64,000 nt of DNA from positions 910,001-974,000 of the forward strand of contig JARFJB010002009.1 in NCBI GenBank assembly GCA_036346205.1. The letters run 5' to 3'. Source of the DNA: Vesta saturnalis. Taxonomy: Eukaryota > Arthropoda > Insecta > Coleoptera > Lampyridae. The notes under the pieces are model-generated. The model did not search any database, was not told the origin of the DNA, and saw only the letters and a list, made by a program, of their open reading frames with translations. Every line of letters begins with the position of its first letter. The stretch's first letter is position 1. Below are positions 53,001-64,000 of the stretch, one piece after another. The position numbers and the translations under genes were made by a program.

Positions 53001-55519
53001 AAAAAAATGTGTTGGCTAAGGTGGGGGTTATTGGTAAGGTTAAGATTGGTTCATATCCAGACTAACATCGAGAGCTTGTTTCTCAGCTGAAAAAGGAGGT
53101 TCATATCTAAGAGCAACTCCGTCTAAAAGTTGGTTCCCAAACTAAGAGATAATTCATAGTTGACTACGATAGTCTGACATAATTTTGCTATTAGGGAACG
53201 TTGTTGGGTTCGCCTAATATACCTTGTTAGACTATATTCAATTAACATAAGTCAGCACAGTTAGTAGATTTCGTTTATCTGTCATGGTTTCGAATTTTTA
53301 TTTAAATTAAAATTTCTTAAAATCAAAACCTTTTTTCTTTGCCTTTGTGGCACAACTTTTAGTAGCTAACGCTGCAACCAGCATAACTTTTTGAAGAAGG
53401 AGGGGAGGTTTTTATCTCGGCTAAGTGGGTCTCAGCTAAAAAGGCTAAGGTGGGGGTTTGTTTCTACGCTCAAGTCGAGGGATTTCTTATATCGTCTAGG
53501 GATGTGTGTGCTAAGAGTAGCACAGGCTAAGGTGATTATTGGATTTTGAGCTAAATTAGAGTGTTCTTAACTTAGATTAGGATGATCCGGTAAATTTTGA
53601 CTCATTTCTTAACTATGGTGAAGGTTAGCTGTATTAGAGTAGAGAGGGTTCTTATCTTGAAGTAGTGATTCTCGCCTGTAAAATATAAGTTCATCTTTTG
53701 ATTAAGGTGAGAGGGTGAGGTTTAGCTCCCGTACTAAAGTAGAGGGAGCCATTTTCTCAGATAAGTGCCTCCGCTAAGATTGGTTCATATAAAGTAACAT
53801 CAACTAAGAAAGAGGGTTCATGTCTAAAATAAATGCAGTTCCGCTAAAAGGTTAGTTCCTAAGCTAAGATATTATTCACAGTTGGTCTGACATAATTTTA
53901 CCATTAGAGAATGTTGTTGGGTTTGACTAGCACACTTTGGCACAACTTTGAAAATGTAAAAAAGAATTAGTCCAACAGTTTTAGCAAAACTTTTTGAAGA
54001 TTATGCAACTTTCGTAATATATTTCAATAATGTCAGGTGGTATTCAATTAACAAAAGTCAGCACAGTCTGTACAATTCGTTAATCTGTCATGGATTAGAA
54101 GCTACTATTGAATAAATATGTCTTAAGATCAACTTTGGATTTTGTTTCTGTCTTGAACGAAAAGTTTTAGAATTTTTACCGTTTGCCTCACAACTGTTAG
54201 TAGCCAAGGCTACATCCAGAACAATGTTTGTTTTTGTTTTTAATTAGTGGGATATTTTGCGTCTCCGCAAAAAAGGCTGGTTGATACACAGGATAAAGTG
54301 AGGGTTTGTTTCCAACCTAAAGTAGAGTGGTTTCTTAACTCGCCTAGGAATATCTGCGCTAAAAGAGTTGGTTCATGCACAGAGTAAGGTGAGAATTCAC
54401 TTCTTAGTTAAAGTAGAGGAAGTTCTTATCTTAGATTAGTGCTACTCGCTAAAAAGTTTGATTCATCTCTTGACTATGCTGAGGATTCGCTTCTGTACTA
54501 GAGCAGAGGGAGTTCTTATCTCTAATAAGTGATTCTGAGCTATAAAAGGTACGTGTATCTTTTGATTAACGTGAGAGTTTCCTTTCGTACTAAAGTACAG
54601 CGGGCTATTGTCTCGGGTAAGTGTCTCCGCTAGGATTGTTTCATATACAGCTAAAAAGTTGTTCCCTAACTTTACCCAACTAGAGGTTGTTCACAGTTGG
54701 TTACTAGGGTCTGACAGAACTAGAGAAAATTGTTGGATTTAACTAGCACTCCACGACATGAAAATATTTTAGCCCAACAGTTTTTTCAAAATTGTTTGCA
54801 AATCCTGCTTTCAATTAACATAAGTCGGCACAGTTTACAGAATTCGTTTATCTGTCATGGTTTGGAAGTTACAATTGAACCTGGATGAAAAGTTTTACAG
54901 TTTATGTCTTAGCGGCACAACTTTTTGTAGCCAAGGCTACACCCACCATAACTTTTGTTTTTGTTTTCGTTTTTGTTTTTTGTTTTTTGAAAAAAAGATT
55001 GGTTTATATAGAGATTAAGGTGAGGATTCGCAGCTAAAAGAGTTCTTAGATTAGTGCGACTCGCTACTCTACTAGAGTAGAGAGGGTTCTTAGCTCAAAG
55101 AAGTGATTCTCAGCTATAATAGGTACGTTCATCTTTTGGCTAAGGTGAGGGTTCGTTTCCGGTTATTATGTTGTGTAAGTGTGTCTCCACTAAGATTGGG
55201 TCATATACAGGCTAACATCATCTAAAAAAGAGGGTTTATATCTAGGATAAGCGCAGTTCCGCTTATAAAAGTTGGTTGTCCAATTAAGGGATTGTTTACA
55301 GTTGGTCTGACATAACTTTACCATTAGAGAAAGTTGTTGGGTTTCAGTAGCACACCTCGACACATCTCTTAAAATTTCGATAATGTAAAAAAAACATTTT
55401 AGCCTAACAGTTTTTGCAAAACTTATTGCAAATTGTGCAACCTTCATAATAGTTTCCATCGTATCAGCAGGTATTCCTTTAATACAAGTCAGCACAGTTT
55501 GCAGAATTGGTTTAACTGT

Positions 55520-57699
55520 TGTTGCGTCCCCCAGGTACCCTACCTTAGAAAAGCGTAATTTGAACTTATTTGCAATAATGCAAATTCAAGAACAAAACAA
55601 TCTCTAAGTGATTTATCTTGACTTTACTGACAATAATGCTACTATTACTCAAACTAATTGCGTGCCGTACATTGAATTTGCTGGCAATAATTAAAACATT
55701 AGAATTGATTACAAGTATGATGGTTAATTACTCGCAACCCTCAAATCTGATCAAAAGAATTGGCCGTCTAGTGGTAGGTACGTTGTGATATTAGAATTAG
55801 ATAGGCTGGATGAGGTTAAGTGTTGCATCATGTGGGGTAGGTAAACAATGAAACTACTCAAATTAACATTTACTAGCTTTGCGCAAGGATGGTTCAACCC
55901 GTTAATGTACTATTGCGGGAAAGAACCACCAAGAAAACCTACCTTTTTCATAAATAAGTAATTCCACAAGTACATTAATAAATCAAACACAAAAAACAAT
56001 GAAAGGGTTAAATATATAACAAAACACCATTAAAGTTAAAGTGCGTTCAAAATTATAGATTGAGAAAAAAAAATAAAAAGCAGTTTGAGTATGCATAAAC
56101 ACAATAAAAAAACCATGTAGTCACAGCCACAATTGTGTCATAAATCAATCAGAATAAAAGTTGTAATACCAAACATGTTGCGCTCTAAAATCAACCATGC
56201 CGGTCTTTAAGTAAATAAGCAAATAAAACAATAAGACGAACTACGGTACATGTAAAATACAACAACAGTGAAATTGCACAGGTGATAATAAGGTAAAGGC
56301 AAGGATAAAAGAAAATAGACAAGGAATTCACACGTAGTGACTACTAAAGCACAAAATACATACGTACAGTTACAATAAATTACATATAAAGAGAAATTAG
56401 TTCGCAGGCAAACAATACTAATTAGACCTCGGATTAACCAGATTGAACCAAATACAAAAAAAAATCATCAAACAAAACCTTACAAAGGTAAGTTGTAAAT
56501 AAATCATAACATCGTGACCGATATACAAGTTTGAGTGCGTTAGAAAAATACAGCGTCACTTTCTCACGTTACACATTCATTTATACAACAATAAAATCAG
56601 TAAAAATAAAATTCGAGGTGTTTAATGGTCATCTGGATCCGGGAGTACGTAAACACTCGGCAATTGCCAATTTACAATTATGACTAAGCTTTACTGTACC
56701 CGTTCATCCATACCCGCCTCTACATAAATATAAACAACAAACAACAATGCTAATTCACCCAAGTACATGAGTGAGGGAGCCCTGTACTGTCTTTTATTTT
56801 AGCAAATTTCTACTTAGTGAGCCCGCGTGCGAATATACCTTCGCAAGGCAATGTTTGCCTTTTAATACGTTACGTAGGCTTGTAGAATTAGTTGCTGCGA
56901 GCTTAAATTACATCAAAAATACATACTTACGTTGAATATTATAATCCTTCAATTAACCACTTATTCACCAATATTTAATGGGTTACGATACGCCGTTTAA
57001 ACCCAAAACGATAACGATTATTTATACATATATTGTTTATACGCATGCTTATTACTACCCGAATATTTAGTTTAGTAAAAGAAAAAAAAACAAATTCGCG
57101 GTTTGAGTTTTCCAAGAATGTATACGATCAAATATTTATATACAGACTGTTTACAAGGAAGGTATTTAATCAAACGCCCTGATCGATTTTACTCCATTGA
57201 AACTCTAACTACAACTGCCTTCCCCTCCGATTTCAAAACTATCTTTACTCCCGAAAATCAACCCCCCGTGTTTCAAAAATAATATTCGTCCGTAACAAAC
57301 CCTACATTCAGGTCTCGAGTTTCAAAGTACGAAACAAATACGTTCCTGGATCTGCAGTATGCTCCGCTGTAATTAATTATTAAATCAGAGACATTTTTAC
57401 ATCAAGAGCGTGTGTACAGAAATTTTCAACAATTTGTCACGCCAGTTTCGGCAGAACACCTATTTCTCTACCTTCATATATGTTTCCTTTTTCTGTTCAA
57501 CTCTTACACAAATATCAATTGCATATATTCCCACATTTATTACATAAAAATACATAAAATAAAATATTCCGAAAACAGCAAATTACGACTTATTATCAAG
57601 ATATTAAAAATCCACTAATTATCTTTGCTATCGTGATAACAATGGCGATTTGACAAACATTTATTACAATAACAAAATTTTCGCGGTCCGCTGCCTACC
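55520..57699 (+). mobile_element. Solo LTR, copy 3 (2.18 kb)
   Basis: TGTTGCGTCCCCCAGGTACC at the start and GCGGTCCGCTGCCTACC at the end, inserted in satellite A with a 4-bp duplication CTGT (55516-55519 and 57700-57703). Removing it restores the satellite landmark TTAACTGTCATGG. Collinear with copies 1 and 2. No primer-binding site or internal region is attached, so it is a true solo unit. Confidence 0.85.
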
Positions 57700-60600
57700 C
57701 TGTCATGGTTTAGAAGTGATAATTAAGTAAACATTTCTTAAAATCGAAACCTTTGATTTTTTCGCTCTTTAATGGAAAGTAATTTTTGCCTTTGCGGCAT
57801 AACTTTTAGTAGGCAACGCTACACCCCGCACAATTTTTTTTTTTTTTTGAAATGAGCGGGGTTTTTTTCGGCTAAGTGCGTCTCTGCTAAAAAGGCTAGT
57901 TCATTCACAGGTTAAGGTGAGAACTTGCTTTTTTTGCAAATTATGCCCTTTTCGTAATATGTCACGATAGTGTAAGACTGTATTCAATTAACAATAGTCA
58001 GTACAATTTGTAAACTTCGTTTGTGTCATGGTTTAGAAGTTATAATTTAATAAACATGGAAAATTTTAGTGTTTGCCTTTGCGTCATAAGTGTTAGTACT
58101 CAATACTTGTTTCTTTTTTTTTTGAAGAAGTGAGAGGTTTTTTACCTTGGCTAAGTATGTCTCCTCTAAAAAGGCTACCTGATACTCAAACTAAGGTGAT
58201 CTAAAATATAAGCGCTTCTTATCTCACCTAGGGGTGTGTGTCCTAATAGGGTTGGTTCATACATAGACTAAGGTGAGGATTCGCTTCTGTATTAGAGTAG
58301 AGATAATTCCTATCTCTAACAATTGAGTCTCGCTAAGATTCATATACAGACTAAGATCATCTAAACAAGAGGGATCCTACTTAAGATAAGTGCAACTTTA
58401 CTAAAAAGGTCGTTCTCCAACTAAGAGCTTGTTCACAGTTGATTACAATGATCTGACATAATTTGACCATTAAAGAGGGTTGTTGGATTTGACTTGGACA
58501 CCAACTTTCAAAATTTCAAAAATATGTAAAAAATCATTTTAGTCCAACAGCGTTTTTAAAACTGTTTGCAAATTATATAATTTTCGTAATATGCCTCGAT
58601 TGTGTCAAGCTGTATTCAATTAGCACGAGTCAGCACAGTTTGCAGAATTCGTTTATCTGTCATAGTTAAGAAGTTATAATTGAATTTTAAATTTCAGCAC
58701 AATTTTTGTTTTTTTGAAACAATGAGAGGGGGTTCTTACTCGGTTAAGTGCGTCTCCGCTAAAAAGGGTAGTTCATACACAGGCTACGGTGAGGGTTTGT
58801 TTCTAAGGTCAGCAGGGATGTGTACGCCAAAGGGGTTGATGCATACTCACACTAAGGTGAGGATTCGCTTATCCGCTAAAGTAGAGACAGTTTTAGCTTA
58901 GATTAGTGCGATGCACTAAAAAATTTGGTTCGTTTCTTGACTAGGGTGAGGGTTTGCGTCTGCACTAGCGTAGAGAGGGTTATTGTCTCTAATAAGTGAT
59001 TTTCAGCTATAAAAGGTACATTCATCTTTTGACTAAAGTGAGAGTTAGCTTCCGTACTGAAGTAGAGGGGGCTATTATCTCAGATAAGTGTCTCCATTCA
59101 GATTGGTTCATATACAGACTAACATCCACTAAAAAACTGGGTTAATATCTCAGATAAGTGCAGCTCCGCTAAAAAGTGATAGTTGACTTATTTGAAATAA
59201 TTTTTCCATTAGAGAAAGTTATTGGGTTTAGCACACCTAGACACAACATTCAAAATTTCGAAAATGTAAAAAAACCGTTTTAGTTCAACGGTTTTTTCCA
59301 TTTTTTTTTTCGAACAATGAAATTTTTGTGATACTTGTGAAGGTGTTCGGACTTATTCAATTTACACAAGTCAGCACAGTTTGCAGAATTCTTTTATCTG
59401 TCACGGTTTAAAAGTTATGATTGAATAAACATTTATTAAAATCAAAAACTTTGATTTTTTGTGTTTTGAAAGGAAAGTAATCGAGTTTTTACTTTGCGGT
59501 ATAACTTTTAGTAGCTACATCCCGCACAGCTTTTGTATTTTTAATAAAATAAGAGGTTCTTATCTCGGCTAAGTGAGTCTCCGCTAAAAAGATTACCTCG
59601 TACAGCGACTAAAGTGAGGGTTTGTTTCTAAGCTAAAGTAGAAGCGGTTCTTATCTCGCGTAGGGGTGTGGGCGCTAAAAACGTTACTTCATACACAGAC
59701 TAAGGTGGGGATTCGCTTCTCAACAAAAGTACAGAAAGTTCTTATCTTAGATCAGTGCGACTAGCTAAGAAGTGTGATTCATCTCTTGACTATGGTGAGG
59801 GTTCGCTTCTATACTAGAGCAAAGGAGTGTTATGATTTCTAATAATTGATTCTCAGTTATAAAAAGTACGTATATCCCTTGACTAAGGTAAGGGTTGGTT
59901 TCCGTACTAAAGTAGTTCATATATAGACTAACATTAGCTAAAAGAGAAGGTTCATATCTAAGATAAGTGCAAATTATGCAATTTTTGTAATATGTCCCAA
60001 TGGTGTTTGTATTCAATTAACACAAGTCAGCATAGCTTGCAGAATTCATTTATCTGTCATGGTTTGGAGGTTATAGTTGTACTTAAACAGAACGTTTTAT
60101 AGTTTTTGTTTTTATTGCACAACTTTTAGTAGTGAATGCTGCACCCAGGACAATCTTTGTTTTTTTTGTAGAAACGAGGAGTTTTCATATCGACTGTGTC
60201 TTCTTCTAAAATGGCTAGTTTATACATAGGTTAAGGTGAGAGTTTGGTTTGTTCCTAGGCTAAAGTAGAGGTTGGTTCATACACAGAATATGGTCAGGGT
60301 TGACTTCCCGACTAAAGTTGAAGGAGTTCTTATCTTATATTAGAGCGACTCATTCTAAATATTGGTGCATCTCTAGACTATGGTGGAGGTTCGCTTCTGT
60401 ACTACAATAAAGGGGTGATTTTCAGCTGTAAAAGGTAGCTTCATCTTTTGACAAAGGCGAGGGATTTCTTCTGTAATAAAGTAGAGAGGGCTTATTATTT
60501 CGGATAAGTGTGTCTCCACTAAGATTGGTTGATAAACAGACTAACACAAATAAGTTGGTTCCCCAGCTAAGAGATATTCAGAGTTGACTACGGTGGTCTG

Positions 60601-60736
60601 ACATAATTTTGCCATTAGCGAACGTTGTTGGGTTTGACTAGCACTCCTGGGCAAAATTTCGAAAATAAAAGAAAACATTTTAATCTAACAGTCTTTCCAA
60701 CAGTTGTTACAAGTTATGCAATTTTCGAAATATGCG

Positions 60737-61898
60737 AGGGCGGGATGATTATTGACCAGCCTTCAAATATAGGGCGGTAATACACTAACCATTAGTTTGA
60801 AATTTTAATGTTACATGTTGATCACATTGAAAATCTGACATCAATCTGTCAAATAGTTTGTTGTTAGCAGCTTCGCAAAGTGAAATTGCTTTTGATTATT
60901 TTGATATGGATAATTTTGAGAAACGTCACGTCTTATGTTTCTTGATTTAAAAGGTTTAAAGAATGCAGATATTTCTGCTCCTTCATATGTGACCATAAAA
61001 AGTTGTCGGCTGAGTTTCAACGTGGCAAACGAGCAAGCGTCCAATTTGAACATCGACCGTAACGCCCTACGACAAATGGTCTGAAAAATATAAGATATGG
61101 TGAAAACAGATCGGTGACTAAAGGTGAGTTAAATTGGCGGTATTATGGGTATTTAGAAAGGACAGGTGTTCAGTATTGTAGCACACGAGTTAGGTTTTAA
61201 AAAGCTATCTGCAAGATGGGTGCCGCGTTTACTCACATTGGAACAAAAACGAGTGCGCGTTCAACGGCCACAAAAACCTTTGGACCTTTTTTGAAATAGT
61301 TCAAATTATTTTGTGCCAAAGTTTATTACCACTGTTGGTCTCTTTACTTTAATCCGGAAGCAAAACTGCAATCGTAAGCAGTGGACGGAACCTGGTTGTT
61401 CGGCCCCAAAGACAACGAATTCTGATGGAAAGGTTATGATATCTGTTTTCTGGGATGCTAATTGAATCATAATGATCGATTATGTTCAATTGATGGCGAA
61501 TGTTATGCTAATCTTCTGGACATGTTACACGAAAAAGTTCGCGAATAAAGGCCCCGTACAACGATTTTCATTATGATAATGCCCGTCCTCACGCCAGTGC
61601 CGTTTGCATGATTAAGATTCGCGAATTACTTTATGATTGATTTACTTCCCCATTCGCCCGACTAAGCTCCATCGAACATTCGTTTATTCCCTAAACAAAA
61701 AATTTTCCTCGGGGGGCAACGATTTTCAACGGATGAGGAGGTCAAAGTCGCGGTATATGCCTATTTTGCTGGACTTGAAGAAAATCCCTTTCGTGATGGC
61801 ATTAAAGCATTATAACATCGCTGGAAAAAATGTATTGACCGTTTTGTTGAAAAATAATTTTCTTTCGTTCTTAAGTTGCCTAATAATCATCCCGCCCT
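60737..61898 (+). mobile_element. Mariner element in satellite A
   Basis: Inverted ends AGGGCGGGATGATTATT and AATAATCATCCCGCCCT are perfect over 17 bp. Length 1.16 kb, close to intact mariners. Host satellite sequence continues after it (CCTTGATGGTGTTAGACTG matches the satellite block CCGATGGTGTCAGAC). Right next to the right end is TA; the left flank has TATGCG, so the target duplication is slightly blurred. Confidence 0.85.
60905..61870 (+). pseudogene. Mariner transposase relic
   Basis: In several frames: MDNFEKRHVLCFLDLKG-like start (about 60905), LKNADISAPSYVTIKSC (first helix-turn-helix, about 60955-61005), FSIVAHELGFKKLSARWVP (about 61170-61235), RLLTLEQKRVRV (MLT..QK..RV block), GKVMISVFWDAN (about 61430-61465), IMIDYVQL, FHYDNARPHASAV-type sequence in a shifted frame (about 61565-61600, second catalytic Asp), a PHSPD-type block (about 61650), FLFPKLK-type sequence altered, FSTDEEVK-type sequence (about 61725), and a C-terminal HRWKKCIDRF-like end in a shifted frame. 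Stops throughout. Confidence 0.8.
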
Positions 61899-61924
61899 AG
61901 TACCTTGATGGTGTTAGACTGTAT

Positions 61925-64000
61925 TCAATTAACGCAAGTCAGTACAGTTTGTAGAATTCATTTATCTGTCATGGTTTAGAAAAAGTCTTGAACGGAAGTG
62001 TCTTTCTGACTGAACTTTTAGTAGCCAAGGCTACATCCAGCATAGCATGTTTTTTTTTTTGAAAAAACAGAAATGCCGTGCTGGAAAAAATTTTTTTTTA
62101 TTATTTTGCCGCTTTTTTTTTAATTGTTAGATTGGTTTTTGGAGCACAATGTGGTACAAACCTGCCCACTCCTACAATGGGTCTTTTGCGTAATTAGAAG
62201 ATGGTGGTTATAACTTCACACATTATTCTGAAAAGGATTAGTTTAATTGAGTAATATCGTAACAGAAAATACTAATAAATTGACAGTACGACGAAGTTAG
62301 GTGTTATTTTTACCTTTGACAACATGGCTTGAAAGACAAGGATAGTGTTATTTGGAGATGACTAAAGATAGCAAAGGAGACATTTAGTACAGTTTGTAGA
62401 ATTCATCTGTCATGGTTTAGAAAACATCTTGAACAGAAGTGTCTTTCTGACTGAACTTTTAGTAGCCAAGGCTACATCCAGCACAGCATGTTTTGTTTTT
62501 TTTTTAAAAAGAGAAATGCCGTGCTGGAAAAAATGTATTCTTATTATTTTGCCGCTTTTTTTATTTGTTAGATTGGTTTTGGAGCACGATGTGGTACACA
62601 CTTGCCCACTTATACAATGTTTCTTTTGTGTAATTGGAAGATGGTGGTTCTAACTTCACTCACATTATTCTGAAAAGGATAAGTTTAATTGAGGAATGCC
62701 GTAGCAGAAAATACCAATAAATTGACAGTACGACGAAGTTAGGTGTTACTTTTACCTTTGACAACATGGCTTGAAAGACACGGATAGTGTTATTTGGAGA
62801 TGACTAAAGATAGCAAAGGAGCCATTTAGTACAGTTTGTAGAATTCATCTGTCATGGTTTAGAAAAATCTTGAACAGAAGTGTCTTTCTGACTGAACTAT
62901 TAGTAGCCAAGACTACATCCAGCACATTATGTTTTTCTCTTTTTGAAAAAACAGAAATGCCGTGCTGGAAAAATTTGTTTTATTATTTTGCCGCTTTTTT
63001 TATTTGTTAGATTGGTTTTGGAGCACGATGGTACAACACTGCCCATTATACAATGTTTCTTTTGGTAATTGGAAGATGGTGGTTCTAACTTCACACACAT
63101 TCTGAAAAGGATAAGTTTAATTGAGGAATGCCGTAGCAGAAAATACCAATAAATTGACAGTACGACGAAGTTAGGTGTTACTTTTACCTTTGACAACATG
63201 GCTTGAAAGACACGGATAGTGTTATTTGGAGATGACTAATGATAGCAAAGGAGACATTTAGTACTGTTTGTAGAATTCATCTGTCATGGTTTAGAAAAAA
63301 TCTTGAACAGAAGTGTCTTTCTGACTGAACTTTTAGTAGCCAAGGCTACATCCAGCACAGCATGTTTTTCTCTTTTTGAAAAAACAGAAATGCCGTGCTG
63401 GAAAAAAATTTGTTTTTATTATTTTGCTGCTTTTTTTTGAATTGTTAGATTGGTTTCGGAGCACGATGGTACAAACCTGCCCATTCATACAATGTGTCTT
63501 TTGCGTAATAAGAAGATGGTGGTTCTAACTTCACACACATTATTCTGAAACGGATTAGTTTAATTGAGGAATGTATTAAAAAAATACCAACAGTTTGACA
63601 GTATGACGAAGTTAGATGTTATTTTTACCTTTGAGAACATGGCTTGAAAGACGAGGATAGTGTTATTTGGAGATGACTAAAGATAGTAAAGGAGACATTT
63701 AGTACAGTTTGTAGAATTCATCTGTCATGGTTTAGAAAAAATCTTGAACGGAAGTGTCTTTCTGACTGAACTTTTAGTAGCCAAGGCTACATCCTTTACA
63801 GCATGTTTTTTTTTTTTTTTTTGAAAAAACAGAAATGCCGTGCTGGAAAAAATTATTTTTATTATTTTGCCGCTTTTTTTTGAATTGTTAGATGGGTTTT
63901 TGGAGCACAATGCGGTACGAACTTGCCCACTCATACAATGTGTCTTTTGCGTAATTAGAATATGGTGGTTCTAACTTCACGCACATTATTCAGAAAAGGA
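61925..64000. repeat. Satellite B (units of about 441 bp), runs past the window end
   Basis: The landmark CTGTCATGGTTTAGAAAA falls at 61966, 62407, 62849, 63281 and 63722, steps of 441, 442, 432 and 441. Units look about 90% alike. Each unit holds TCTTTCTGACTGAACTTTTA, GTAGCCAAGGCTACATCCAG, a hairpin CCAGCACAGCAT...ATGCCGTGCTGG, TATTATTTTGCCGCTTTTTT, ATGGTGGTTCTAACTTCAC and TGACAGTACGACGAAGTTAG. The first 130 bp of each unit also occurs in satellite A, so B arose from, or shares a module with, A. It is incomplete at the window end. Confidence 0.95.

Larger units (their letters stand above)
53001..61924. repeat. Complex satellite A (0.65-0.8-kb repeats of about 90-bp subrepeats)
   Basis: A landmark module AGTCAGCACAGTTTGCAGAA followed by TTATCTGTCATGGTTTAGAAG recurs near 53250, 54057, 54827, 55487, 58628, 59369, 60027 and 61939, with a diverged form near 57994. 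Between landmarks are several subrepeats of about 90 bp of the form GGTTCATA.ACAGACTAAGGTGA, GGGTTCGCTTCT.TACTAAAG, TAGAGAGGGTTCTTATCTC, AATAAGTG.CTCCGCTAAAAA. A 150-bp block with AGAGAAAGTTGTTGGGTTTGA and AGTCCAACAGTTTTT links them to the next landmark. Subrepeat number varies between units. A solo LTR and a mariner interrupt the array. Confidence 0.9.

Noticed and set aside
62410..63934. Repeated short frames (STACFVFFLKRE, CSKTNLTNKKSGKI) in satellite B
   Set aside because: They recur because the 441-bp unit recurs, are broken in some units, and show no coding-type substitution pattern that I can see.
1..64000. CRISPR array, bacterial operon or phage content
   Set aside because: The repeats are satellites and transposon ends of variable spacing, without unique spacers of even length, and all coding relics are of eukaryotic transposons.

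Overview
The window reads as repeat-dense, AT-rich nuclear DNA of an arthropod, most likely an insect. The evidence is the mix of mobile elements: many mariner/Tc1-like relics, two piggyBac-like elements, Penelope-like retroelements with a GIY-YIG endonuclease, jockey-like gag (ORF1) relics, a pogo/Tigger-like transposase and long complex satellites. There are no operons, no bacterial-type genes and no host gene that I can support. Every coding relic I recognise belongs to a mobile element and carries stops, frameshifts or insertions. The species cannot be fixed from the sequence alone.

Layout. 1-1130 is a CA-rich higher-order minisatellite. 1.54-10.2 kb is a satellite of about 270 bp per unit, split by a mariner-like element (3926-10049) that itself holds a piggyBac-like element and a Penelope-like element. 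11.4-20.4 kb is a large element with inverted ends and one long minus-strand protein relic (Cys-rich start, PIN/XPG-like nuclease motif, Cys-rich tail). That gene is broken by a second Penelope copy, and a long-TIR mariner lies between its 3' end and one arm. 20.7-24 kb holds small mariner, pogo-type and jockey-like relics. 24.4-29.5 kb holds two solo LTRs of one 2.1-kb family in opposite orientation; the second splits a pogo/Tigger-like transposase. 30.4-31.8 kb is a LINE reverse-transcriptase relic. 32-39.3 kb holds mariner relics and a second piggyBac-like element interrupted by a gag-only non-LTR retroelement. 39.8-47.6 kb is a patchwork of MITE-like and foldback sequences ending in TACAGGGTG. 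47.6-53 kb has little recognisable content apart from a strong tRNA-Lys primer-binding-site match at 52043. 53-62 kb is a complex satellite (0.65-0.8-kb repeats built of about 90-bp subrepeats) carrying a third solo LTR and a mariner. 62-64 kb is a related, more regular satellite of about 441 bp per unit that runs off the window.

How the parts relate. The nesting gives a relative history: satellite, then mariner, then piggyBac and Penelope; inverted-end element, then Penelope and mariner; pogo-type transposase, then LTR; piggyBac, then jockey-like element. The least familiar items are the large nuclease-bearing element (possibly Academ-like), the tRNA-like plus hammerhead-like module shared by both Penelope copies, the 2.1-kb LTR family with identifiable 4-bp target duplications, the gag-only retroelement, and the two linked satellites. 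All alignments were made by eye, so boundaries are good to about 5-30 bp unless a duplication or perfect terminus is stated.
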